Part shown: positions 11,621-21,359 of the stretch, one piece after another
Position numbering within the stretch: the first letter of the stretch is position 1
Layout: each line of letters starts with the position of its first letter
Origin: Diadema setosum
Taxonomy: Eukaryota; Echinodermata; Echinoidea; Diadematoida; Diadematidae
DNA: 64,000 nucleotides
Reading direction: 5' to 3'
Assembly (NCBI GenBank): GCA_033980235.1
Contig: CM067072.1
Location: forward strand, 15,689,047 to 15,753,046
The notes under the pieces: generated by a model
The model's input: only the letters and a program-made list of their open reading frames with translations
The model's database searches: none
What the model was told of the DNA's origin: nothing
Made by a program: the position numbers and the translations under genes

Positions 11621-12900
11621 TTTATTACTATTTATAACTATGGAATATTAATTCCTTGGTCTCAAGGATCTTTCGTAAATGTTTGCCTCTCCCTTTTGCT
11701 TCATTTTGTTTCTTTGTTTTATCAGATTATCTTCTCTATCCTTTCTCCTCTTCATGTGGTATACAATTCAACAATATTGAAAAGATGGAAGAATAGATCA
11801 CAGTAACGATTAAAATCACCCTATTGATGTCTTCTGTGAACGATTTTTTTTTTTTTTGCAAACCATTAGCATTTCGAATCTTTGTGGAAGTTGTTTGTAA
11901 CAGAAAAAAGACTCTCTGTACACAACAAAAAGTCCTTGCACTGATTAATGGTTTGGGTTTCGTAAAAAGAGATTACTTGCGATACAATGGTTGCGTGCTC
12001 TAAATACCAGAGCCTATTGATAATATTTTGATCCACTCTTTCTTCGTATCCCAAGGCCTGAAAGTCACTTAGGCCACTTGGCGGTGCTTTCGCGCTCGTT
12101 CAGTGGAAGGAGGGCGTGCCCTTCAGACCTTCATTCGGGTGTGTGGCGAGCATGGATTATCTTATGTACAATAGAGCTTCTATTTGGACCATGTAGAATC
12201 CTCGTGAAAACTTTTTTCATTTTTCTCTAATTCATCGGAGAGAACAAACAAAAATAAGTTGAGGCAAACACCAAGATTTTTTCAATCATGTCATTTCAAG
12301 AGGATATAACACAGTTTGACTTCCATTCTTTGGCAACATTTGAAAGGAAAATTCAGAAAACTGCAAGAAATTAATCTACTGTCCATCTCATGCAAATTTG
12401 GGGATTATTAACATACGAATACCCTTTCGTTGTACGTGAGATCCTACTAAAATGCACTTTTACGAAATGCACTGCATTTAGATAGGACAGAGGTGAAAAA
12501 CACACATAATTAGACCTTATTACTCTAAAGAGATTACAATGAATCATCTTAATCTCTGTAGAAGAAAATTATGATCCACAACACCATCACACCACATCAG
12601 ACATTTGGTGCTGGTGCTAAACTTGAAATAACTACACCCACTTGTCCCTGTATATTTGGAGAAAAGAAGAGAACGTGAGGTGTGTCAAAATAAGCAAGGA
12701 GACAAATGGTTTAGCAGACGACATTTCCACTGGGCAAAGCTGTAGTGCATGCCTACTAGTACCGAACGAGAACTTGTACGATTATTAAATCCTGCTGCTG
12801 TTGCCGCAAAGAGGGACCCTAGCAGTCATCCAATGTCTTGTATAAACCTAGCCACTATCTCATTCGCCTAACCGATCTGTCAATCACACTGTCTTTCCAT
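11621..12900 (-). other. Probable 3' UTR of the bZIP gene
   Basis: This is downstream of the minus-strand stop at 12901. The first canonical AATAAA on that strand is at 11621-11626, which would give a 3' UTR of about 1.27 kb. No competing gene is seen. The true cleavage site could differ; transcript data would settle it. Confidence 0.4.
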
Positions 12901-14826
12901 CTAGGCTCTCTGACCATTCATCAATTCCCTCTGCATCAACAACTCCCGCAATCTAATCACGTCCTCCGTTAGCGATTTCATTTCATTTCTGAGGTTGACG
13001 TTCTCCAATTCGAAGAACTTTGATCTGGCCGCGCGGTACTCGGTGAGAAGACGCTTTGCATCGCGACACTTCTTGGCTGCGATGTTGTTGCGCACCCGCT
13101 TGTCGCGATACTTTTCCGAAGCAGACATATCACGCGTGCGCTGCCTTGTCAGTTGGCGTACGGTAGGCATGCTGAATTCTTTGACCTGTAGTCTGGCGTC
13201 AACCAGAGCTGCGGCTGCCTTCATCAGCTGTGCGTAGGCATCAGCTTCATCTTGTGACATGGCCCGGTTTGGATCAGGGATTACGTTCCGTGCCTCCTCT
13301 ACTTCAGCCTCAATACTTCCGGTCCATGCCGAATTTCCCTCCAGTTTTACGACGGGGGCCCCTGGATGCTCCTCCGCTTGAAAGCTGAATCCCCCTGCGT
13401 CAGCTGTACTCTCAATGTCATCGTCTACCTCTTTTTTGATGTTTGCAAGGACTCGGTGGGAATCTAGGTGAGGCTCCTCGCCGGGACGAAGGTCGTCTTT
13501 CGGAGGAGACGCGCATTGACTCTGTTGTGTCGACGCGGCAGGCTCCTGGGGTATTGAACGCGAGCGAAACAGCTTTCCTCGTAACTTGTGGGGAAGTTTG
13601 TTGATTTCAGCTGAAGACAATCCCTCATGAGAAAGGCTGGAGGTCGGTGTTAATGCTGGAACACCGGAGTCAGATTCGCTGCGTTTCGTCGTCAGGTTGT
13701 CACCCGATGTTCCTTCGCAGGGTGTGTCCTGCGAGGCAGTATCAGTGGGTTCAGAGCCTTGCTTCTTCTCTGCAGGACGATTCTCCGGAAGAGGACTGCT
13801 TAATCGCTTAGCGGCAGTAATGGCGTTCATTATCATAGGACCATTTGGAATGGCCATCCTCGGAGGAACAAGCTCGTGTGAGCCTGGATGAAGAAGTGGT
13901 CGCTGCGGTGTGACAGCCATTTTGCTCCATACCGGTGGTCCGACAACTGCGTTCGGGAGTGGCAGCGAGGGAGGCAGGTTCTCTCGAGGTAGTGATGTGG
14001 CCGGATAACGCCATGGCATAGTCGGCCCTTCAGGTATACGAAGCTCTGGCTGCGTGCCACGCAAGGTATGAAGATGGTAACCTGACAGATCGCTTCCAGC
14101 AGGTGGAAGCAAATGGTTGGGTAGATGCAGCGATTGTGACTCCGCATACGCACTGGGGAAGGTTTGCGGTATGTTGTGGGCGGCAACTGGCACACGACAC
14201 TGTCGTTTTTGAGGTGGCGGCGAAAGGTAGTCTCCGTTTGAAGGGATGACACTTATCTCCGCGCTGGCATATTGAGGGCGCTCTTTCCCCGATTCCTTCA
14301 AGAGCCTCTCTTGAACCATTAACTTGATGCTATCGAGTTCCGTTCTAAGATGTTCATTCTCCTGTGCAAGCTTGCTGACTTTACTCTCCAGCAGCATGTC
14401 TGCTAGTCGGCGCTTTTCACGCGATCGCTTGGCGGCGATGTTGTTCCTCACCCGCTTGTTCCAGTACTTGCTGTCTTTCATGGTGTTCGGAACGAAATCG
14501 CGCTGCTTTCGCTTGGGTCGAAAAGTCTTGGCGAGGTCGATCGCATCAAAAGTGTTGCATTCGTCCACGTGTCCGACGTCAGGGTCGCTGTCCGTGAGGT
14601 CTAAAACATGTCTGTCTCCATCCTCGCTTCCTTTCACCGACGGTGATCGCTGCATGGCAGGGTAAACCATCTGCACCGGCCTTTTCGCGCTCACCCTGCT
14701 TGGGGGATCAAGGGGTAGTGTTGGCATGCGGGAAAGCGTGCTGAGACTCAGAATCCCGATATTCTTAGCCGGAGACTTGAGTAAACTGTTGGCATCGGAA
14801 TGGGCTACGATGACATCGTCTCCCAT
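12901..14826 (-). CDS. Transcription factor with two bZIP domains (NFIL3/PAR type)
   Basis: A single uninterrupted 641-codon frame, very likely a nuclear DNA-binding regulator. Residues 117-141 form a full basic region (NNIAAKRSREKRRL), followed by a zipper to about 175 with L146, L153, L160 and I167; this closely resembles NFIL3/E4BP4. Residues 571-594 form a second basic region (NNIAAKKCRDAKRLL) with a zipper to about 632, closer to PAR/giant proteins. Both keep the invariant N-x7-R pair (N128/R136 and N580/R588). The 400-residue linker is Pro/Ser-rich. Two SUMO consensus sites (IKKE, 463-466; VKLE, about 493-496) and a possible SUMO-interacting motif (VLDLTDSD, 74-81) are visible. The ATG has A at -3 and G at +4 and follows an in-frame TAG 39 nt upstream. 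Vertebrate NFIL3 is also coded in one exon. Two bZIPs in one chain are unusual. Confidence 0.93.
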   Translation of the reverse strand: MGDDVIVAHSDANSLLKSPAKNIGILSLSTLSRMPTLPLDPPSRVSAKRPVQMVYPAMQRSPSVKGSEDGDRHVLDLTDSDPDVGHVDECNTFDAIDLAKTFRPKRKQRDFVPNTMKDSKYWNKRVRNNIAAKRSREKRRLADMLLESKVSKLAQENEHLRTELDSIKLMVQERLLKESGKERPQYASAEISVIPSNGDYLSPPPQKRQCRVPVAAHNIPQTFPSAYAESQSLHLPNHLLPPAGSDLSGYHLHTLRGTQPELRIPEGPTMPWRYPATSLPRENLPPSLPLPNAVVGPPVWSKMAVTPQRPLLHPGSHELVPPRMAIPNGPMIMNAITAAKRLSSPLPENRPAEKKQGSEPTDTASQDTPCEGTSGDNLTTKRSESDSGVPALTPTSSLSHEGLSSAEINKLPHKLRGKLFRSRSIPQEPAASTQQSQCASPPKDDLRPGEEPHLDSHRVLANIKKEVDDDIESTADAGGFSFQAEEHPGAPVVKLEGNSAWTGSIEAEVEEARNVIPDPNRAMSQDEADAYAQLMKAAAALVDARLQVKEFSMPTVRQLTRQRTRDMSASEKYRDKRVRNNIAAKKCRDAKRLLTEYRAARSKFFELENVNLRNEMKSLTEDVIRLRELLMQRELMNGQRA

Positions 14827-14914
14827 ATTGACAGTGGCAAAAGAGGCAGAGGCAGGGTCTGGCTACGTAGACTTGCCTCAAAGACGCGTCGGGTCCATCA
14901 GATGGAAGAAAAAC
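14827..14914 (-). other. 5' UTR of bZIP gene with upstream splice acceptor
   Basis: Minus-strand sequence TTTGTCATGTCTCTGCAG ends at 14915, a good 3' splice site, so the coding exon probably begins at 14914 and carries 88 nt of 5' UTR. An in-frame TAG in this leader confirms the chosen ATG. A non-coding first exon should therefore lie at higher coordinates. Confidence 0.55.
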
Positions 14915-16233
14915 CTGCAGAGACATGACAAATTAAAGAAAGAGTGGCATTTAATGTATTACATGACTGGCCTAAAAGCATCACATCAATATCATAACTT
15001 GAGAGGTGGGGGAGTGGGATTCTTGACGATTTGGTCACGTGACTGTAATTTCGCATCGTCGTTTTACTACAAGTTGGGCAAATGTGGGCAATTTCATCTT
15101 TGATGCAATTCTTTGATGCGGAATTTAACATTAATCTAAGAAATACCACCAACAGTATGACAGTGTGCGGATTTGGGTATCATATTTCTTTATTATGGAG
15201 AAATAATGTGAATGCTAATCCTTCAATGGATGGGTGTTAATTTTTATGTGAGTGAATGTTAGGGAGAGTGGTTGTGTGTAGAGAGTATACAACAATTTCG
15301 ACCTATATAGAGGATAGTATAACGATTTGGGCACTGTTGCGTTGAGTAAGCCATACAGTTCGTAATTATCTCTCGTGCACAATAATTGGACATGTGACCT
15401 TTCTTTTTCTCTCAGTTGGTCAGACACTTTGATCGTTGTCACGGCGACATACTAGTGCATAGGCTTGCCCGACGTAACAATTGATGAAATTCATGTTCAA
15501 ACAGAGTGAATCTGCGTAGACAAGGTAACTAGAATGGCCAGTCAGCTTTACTTGGGGGAAACATCAACATGTATTTCATTGTTTTGCATTGAATGTATTG
15601 ACAAACCTTTCTTATTAGCATGGCTAACTGACAGGTGACTGTGCTGGCAAGGGTAACGTCATGATTACCTCACGGTTACGACATCTGCTCACGCCTGTGA
15701 CAATTGCTCTCACAAAATATCTTCACGGTAAGCCAAATATTAATTCTACCCTAAAACATAACCCTAACCCTTTTCCTATTCCTAATCGTCACATCAAACT
15801 GAATCTAAAACCCTACATCACAACTCTAACCCTAAACCAAGTGCTTGGAGAAAAGAGGACCGGAGCAATTGTCGCAGGAGCAAATGTCGTTTAACGTTAT
15901 AGGCCTACCTCACAGATGCTTATCTTTAATTTTATTGAAAATTATTTGAATTTAATAAAACAGTGTATCTATAACCACAGATGATTTTTGTTTTTGCTCA
16001 TGCGTAAAGTAGAACTACGAATAGGCTTAATACACGACTATCCCAACTACTGAGTTTTCAAAGAGTTTCCGAAATGTGCCTAAAAAATAAATAAATAAAC
16101 AGAGTGGGATGTGATGATTATACGACTGCCTGGAGACTTGGGTATACACGCAGTGAGAGCTGGATAACCTTGATTAATTAACAGACAGGTAGACTGGTTC
16201 TCTCACCTTTCCCAGTGTATAACCAGGGAGGTG
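14915..16233. other. Probable intron 1 of the bZIP gene; degenerate telomere-like CCCTAA tract
   Basis: No coding segment seen. Between about 15748 and 15840 the plus strand carries scattered ACCCTAA/CCCTAAC words (for example AACCCTAACCC near 15760), a degenerate interstitial telomere-like tract. It is followed by GGAGCAATTGTCGCAGGAGC, possibly part of a dispersed repeat. Confidence 0.4.
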
Positions 16234-16837
16234 TTAAAGGCGTGGTAAAGTTTTGGATGAGATGCAGGTTCAGATTTTAACTTTTTGTGAGATAATAAAA
16301 AACCTCATTTTAAGAGCATAAAAAAATTCTAAGAGGAATTCAACGTTTATTTTATGCAGTCGGTTTCGAAATGGCTGGGCTATCAAAAACAAACTAAAAC
16401 GAGAGTGATCTTCACAAAAGGAGGGTTCCCACCTTAGCCATTTCAAAACTAGCTTTCATCAAATACTTTTTGAATTCCTCTTTGAAATATATGAAGAGTT
16501 TGTTTGCAAAAACCGATAAGTCCAGTTTTGAAGATTTTGAAGTACAATCTCTGTCATAAAGTACAAAATAATACCTTTTAAATGATATATTGGTCACTAC
16601 ATATAAAGGTACATTTTTGAAGTTATGGTCAAAAAAAGCAAAAATTTTCTTATTATTCTCTTTATTTTTCTTGACCTTTAATCGCAAGTATCTCCATTTG
16701 GCAAATGTGGACTTATCGGTTTTTGCAAATAAACTCTTCATATGCTCTTTGATATTTTGTAAGAGGTTTTTAATATCTCACAAAAAAGTTAGAAAAGCGG
16801 AAGTTCTATCTCAACCAAAAACTGACCAACCCTTTAA
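16234..16837. mobile_element. Foldback MITE, family B, with a nested inverted-repeat insertion
   Basis: TTAA at 16234-16237 and 16834-16837 brackets inverted arms beginning AAAGG. The outer arms match 23939-24333 and part of 29340-29722. Inside, 16490-16743 is a second palindromic unit with arms ending in GAAGAGTTTGTTTGCAAAAA and CGATAAGTCC; it resembles 61558-61770 and probably inserted later. It lies in the presumed first intron of the bZIP gene. Confidence 0.75.
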
Positions 16838-17115
16838 AGGAGAAGAAACAAGAATCTCTCCTTTCTACCCATGCATCCTGCCGAAGGGAAGTTATGCGCT
16901 CTGATACCGCAGGTGTTGCTAAATTTCTTTGACAAAAGAGACCATTTTTGTTAAACTGAACTTCTCTACAACAACAAACTCAGCCCTCCCCTTTCAATAT
17001 TTTAACAGCAATTATTGAGTGTGAAGAAAGGATAAGAGAACAAAGATCGGTAAAAATATCCTTCTTTAACTGTAAAATGTTACTTAACTCGTGAAAATAC
17101 GCACTACCCAAGTAC

Positions 17116-17661
17116 TTAAAGGACAAGTTCACCTTCATAGATCTGGGTTGAGTGAATGCAGCAATATCAGTAGAACACATCAGTGAGAGTTTGAGGAAAA
17201 TTGGACAATCTGTTCAAAAGTTATGAATTTTTGAAGTTTCTGCTCAGTGAAGGCTGGACGAGAAGACTATTATATATCTTATGATGTCACAAGTGTACAA
17301 CGATATAAAGAAAGAATAAAGATATATTTTAAGATATTTTCACTTTTCTCGCATAACATAAGAGCACTTGACTTCTTTCTTTCAGAAGGCAGGGGGAATA
17401 ATATTACCCTTAACAAGTCGAAGAAAATGTGCACTTTATTAAAAAAGTAAAGTTTTGTGAGATTCTCTTTTTATTTTCTTATATCGTTATACGCATGTGA
17501 CATCTTACACTATAGTAGTCTTCTCATCCAGCAGTGACAGTGCAGATACTTTAAAAATTCATAACTTTGGAACGGATTATCGGATTTTCCACAAACTTTC
17601 ACTGATGTGTTCTTTTTGCATTCACAGGATCCACATGTATATGAAGGTGGACTTGTCCTTT
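17116..17661. mobile_element. Foldback MITE, family A, copy 2
   Basis: The left end TTAAAGGACAAGTTCACCTT pairs with the right end AAGGTGGACTTGTCCTTT. The arms carry the family A core (GAGTGAATGCAGCAATATC and AAAGTTATGAATTTTTGAAG) in inverted orientation. It is flanked by a near-duplicate phrase CGCACTACCC(A/T)AGTACTTA at about 17100-17118 and 17693-17712. Confidence 0.8.
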
Positions 17662-18460
17662 GATAAGAAAGAATTAGCATTCAAGTGCTATACGCACTAC
17701 CCTAGTACTTAATAAGAAATACTTAGCAGTCAAGTGCTAATTCTGACGAATAAAATAATGCACAAAAATGTGCGTAAGATGGTTAAATGTAACTTTTACC
17801 GAGACTCTCATAATTATTTCCCCCCCCCCCCCCTTCAGTCCTGGGTTATTAACAACAAGAAGATTCGAAAAATCATGTGGCTCTGTGCCACAAAGTTCTT
17901 AAATATTTTTTCATTTTTTTATTTTTTTAATTTTTTTTTTACAAAAAGCTTGAAATTGTTAAAATCAAGTATTAACGTCTTTGATCTATACATCCAAACT
18001 CAATGGACGAGAGGATTGGAGCATGCGTGGAACATCGTGCAAAGCCAGAGAAATGCTAGACAGAATGTTCCGTCTGTCGGGAGGAGTCTTTTAATTTTTT
18101 ATTCTTTTTATTTTTTTTACGTTATCGCTCGAGATCCTCCGATTCCGTGAAGCCGGACGCAGTCTCCGCGGAACATATCCCCGACGACCAGATACAGACC
18201 GATCTTTCGGTCAAGAGAAGTGCTAACTATAGCATTCAACTGTCAGGCAATAAATCTATATACACAAACTTGCACTCCTCCCTGCAGGAATTATATGCTG
18301 TACATGTGCACCTATTTATTGTTGTTGAATAGGTGAATAAGTACTTGCAAAAGTACATTAAGTTTAGGTATAGCACACAACGAGGATACAATGCTGTTCA
18401 CACGATAAATTACCACTCGTAATACTTTCAATGACCTTTCATAATGTGTCATACGTCATA
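17662..18460. other. No gene supported; GC-richer island at 18000-18240
   Basis: A C-run (17821-17833) and T-rich sequence surround a more balanced, CpG-containing stretch at 18000-18240. It is open in a plus-strand frame (a peptide including AEHIPDDQIQTDLSVKRS) and equally open on the minus strand. Without clear splice sites I do not call a gene. Confidence 0.25.
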
Positions 18461-18708
18461 CTGCCCTACTTTGGCAAAAGGAAGCAAGTGACATACCATC
18501 CGAATTTGAGTTATTGATGTTTTCATAATTCACATGATGAGCTCTTCTTCCAGGCCAAATTTCATGAAGAAACACTCATCTTACTAAGAGATATGTTAGA
18601 TAAGACATCATGATAGTCCATTGACGTCAGTGTAAATGACAGACACATTTTGCTCTTTTACGAGAAATGTCACTTTTGTCACTTGCTTCCTTTTGCCAAG
18701 TAGGGCAG
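18461..18708. mobile_element. TA-flanked MITE (mariner-like)
   Basis: Inverted ends of about 33 bp starting CTGCCCTACTTTGGCAAAAG are flanked by TA on each side (18459-18460 and 18709-18710). A TA duplication is the hallmark of Tc1/mariner targets. It is non-coding. It contains one perfect CRE-type TGACGTCA near 18623, probably incidental. Confidence 0.8.
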
Positions 18709-19807
18709 TATAGGCCTACACCCTAGCGCTGATCTCAGCCTGATAAAAAAAAGAAGAAAGAACAACAACAACACAGCTGTCTCACTGCGTCAACTCAACT
18801 CCAGTCGACCTTTTTGTGTACTAAGCCCATATGTTACGTAATCGTCTTTCCCTGTCGGGTGGCAGTTCCCATTCATGTATTAGGAAAATGATAGGACCTA
18901 TATAAATACAATTCTACCGTGACTTGATAACACGGTGTCTTTATTATCAGATGCTGTCTGTTCAATCCTATAGGCCTACGTAAAGTCATGATTTTATTGC
19001 GTGTTTGATAGGCAAACTACATGTATGACTGTATGCAAAGGAACCACTCGGTTTAACGTTGTAATTTGGTGTAGAATTAATTGCTCCAAAAGCCAGGTGC
19101 AGAATTGACTACAAAATGGTCAGACTTAAATGGAAAACAGTTTAGCAATTACGCCTTTAGATAAAATGATGTCGTACCATGCATGAGTAGCTAACTGCAA
19201 GGATTCTTTTTTTTTAAATAAAATTGACACTGGAACCATGTATTAAATCGACGAGGTTCGATCAGGTACTACGCGCAGTACGCGAGCTCGCCTATACGAA
19301 ATATTCCTTCCATCCACACACACCCACCCATATAATTATAAATACCACACCAATCATAGATAAAATATATAGGGCCCTACAATATCACAAACGCACATAC
19401 ACACAACCAATAAACGTGCATAATTCACATACACACACACACATGAGAAGAAAGAGAAATCCTGGTAGGGAATGCAGGTACAAAAAAAAAAAAGAGAAAA
19501 GAAATCGGTCATAACAGCATGTAACAATCAACAGTAGAAAAGTAGGCGATATCACATTTCGCGTTTAGAGATGAAAGCAGTCACTATGATATTTGAAAAG
19601 ATAGAAAGATGAACACAGCAACTTAGGGTAACAATATACATCATCATAATGAACGGAGCAACTAGAATTGATATACCAACTACCTTTGACTTAGTTGACT
19701 TAGTCCAGACTTGGCTGGGCAGATGAACGCATCACAGTTTAGTTCCTAATTGTCTCGCTTTTTTTTGCACCCCTTCCTTCCAATTTGCTTTCCTCATACG
19801 GTGACAG
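18709..19807. other. No gene seen; TTACGTAA at 18834-18841
   Basis: Mostly AT-rich with CA-rich patches (19315-19445). A single palindromic TTACGTAA, the E4BP4/PAR consensus, lies at 18834-18841 in the presumed first intron of the bZIP gene. Confidence 0.4.
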
Positions 19808-19889
19808 GATTTTCGGCAGAGAAATGTATCACACAAATGATGCAAGAATCCTCTGGGCACACAGCCGATATGGCCGAACTATCTCGCAG
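19808..19889 (+). CDS. Candidate exon, unrecognised
   Basis: A pyrimidine-rich stretch ending in GACAG at 19807 is followed by 82 nt open in one frame (peptide IFGREMYHTNDARILWAHSR, then YGRTISQ) and by the donor-like CAG|GTGTCA. A second frame is open as well, so the reading is ambiguous. No family is recognised. It would lie on the opposite strand to the bZIP gene, inside its presumed intron. Confidence 0.2.
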
Positions 19890-20090
19890 GTGTCATGGGT
19901 GTGTGTGCTGTTTCTCTTTGGTCAATTCGAAGACAGCATGAGAAACCCAAATGTAGATGACACCAGATAGTCAACATTGGTATGATGGACCTTTGGCATG
20001 GCGTCGACTGTAAAAATATGACTCCAGACTTCAGGTGCTCTACTTTCTTTATCAACGGAAAAATGGTCGGAGAACAGACTATTGTCGCGA

Positions 20091-20516
20091 TTACGTAAGA
20101 CATTCTACGCATGCGCAGTGGGTAGCCAGTGTCCACATTCATCGCTTCAGGTTACGTGACCGCGCTCCTGCTTACCAAAGGTTGCGTAACCTTTCTCGAA
20201 AGGACGGTGATCTGGGTCGGAGTTAGTCGCCTCTCAGATTGGCAAGTGCTCTAAAATGTAGATCACCGAGCAACCTTTATTGTAGCGCAACGACACTCAT
20301 TCCGAGTTTAAAGAAAGTCCGCTAAGAATCAACAAGCCTACAGTAGATGTACCATGAAATTTGGCCATTTTGGTGAAGCTGCATTCACGGGACTGGAGCT
20401 GGAGGGCGTATCTAGATCAACCATATTTTTTCTAGGGTGGGTCTGCGTTAAGACTATTCGACGCGAAGTTGCAAAATAGCTTTACGCAATCACCGGGCAA
20501 GGACGATGTTACGCAA
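20091..20516. promoter_or_regulatory. Cluster of bZIP (D-box, C/EBP-type) sites with NRF1-like motif
   Basis: Perfect TTRCGYAA sites: TTACGTAA at 20091-20098, TTGCGTAA at 20182-20189, TTACGCAA at 20482-20489 and at 20509-20516. Near matches are TTACGTGA (20152-20159) and ATTACGTG (20601-20608). An NRF1-like CGCATGCGCAG lies at about 20108-20118. The region is richer in CpG than its surroundings. A minus-strand donor-like TTTG|GTAAGC is at about 20176. This would fit a promoter and first exon for the bZIP gene 5.3 kb downstream, but the link is inferred from position and motif match only. Confidence 0.45.
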
Positions 20517-20619
20517 TATCACGAGACTTTATTTTTTATCGATCACAAAGTCGGCCACTAAGCGTCCGGTGTATAGAGAGCAACCATTGAGCAACCGGCC
20601 ATTACGTGTTATTCAAGGG

Positions 20620-21359
20620 GTTACGAATGCGACGGACATGCTTTATCTACTTCTAAAACGAAAATGCCACGTTCTCTCCCCAAAATCATGGTTACAAATG
20701 CGAAATATCGTACTGAGATTTTTACATGCACACACACACATACACTCCCGTGCATTAATTCTTTCAACATTGTCTACAAATAATACCACACTGTAAGCCG
20801 ACGGGAGAGTTTTAGGGGACATGTTTTTTTTTACATAATTTTCATGAAGTGAAGCTTCTATAATTATTAAAAAAAAAATGTTTGTCGTTTCATGTCCAAC
20901 ACCACTGGAACAACGATGTCACTTAATTTCACTCAATTTTTTTGAAGTCAATATGAGCATTTTTCTTTGGGGCGTGTGGGGGGGGGGGCTTCGGGTGGAC
21001 CTTTTATCATATTAAACGTTTACTAATATTGCCAACGCGCCTGTATAGTAAGTTGTCTAAAATCAAAGTTGAGGCTATATGGTTTTGCTTTGGAATGGAT
21101 GACGACAAACTGTCAGGAATCGACATCTTTTCGATGATGCCCACATTCAATAAATTGATAATGTGTTACCTACCCCCTCCCGTAATCATGAGAAAGTGTA
21201 AGAACTTCTTTTGTTCTGTGATGCTTGACCGTATGTGCGGAAGTGTAACTCGACCTATTTTTCTGCTCGACCTTTTGAGGTTCGAGAAGGCGAAATCTCA
21301 CAGCTCCCCCAAGCGGTATAGCAAACGGAATACCTCGCCTTTTCGGACCCGAAAAGGTT
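20620..21359. other. No gene supported
   Basis: Contains a G-run (about 20980-20990) and a 110-codon plus-strand frame (21029-21361) with no recognisable motif. Its end merges into a decayed LINE, so part of it may be the LINE's endonuclease region. Confidence 0.3.

Noticed and set aside
12060..12180. GC-richer, CpG-containing patch downstream of the bZIP stop
   Set aside because: Open in one plus frame but without splice sites or a motif, and it lies in the likely 3' UTR of the bZIP gene.
13697..14665. Open frames on the plus strand and in a second minus frame inside the bZIP gene
   Set aside because: They are shadows of the 641-codon gene, whose bZIP domains fix the correct frame.
16412..16904. 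109- and 104-codon frames resembling a frame at 61538-61768
   Set aside because: The similarity is due to a shared non-coding inverted-repeat element; both strands give similar peptides.
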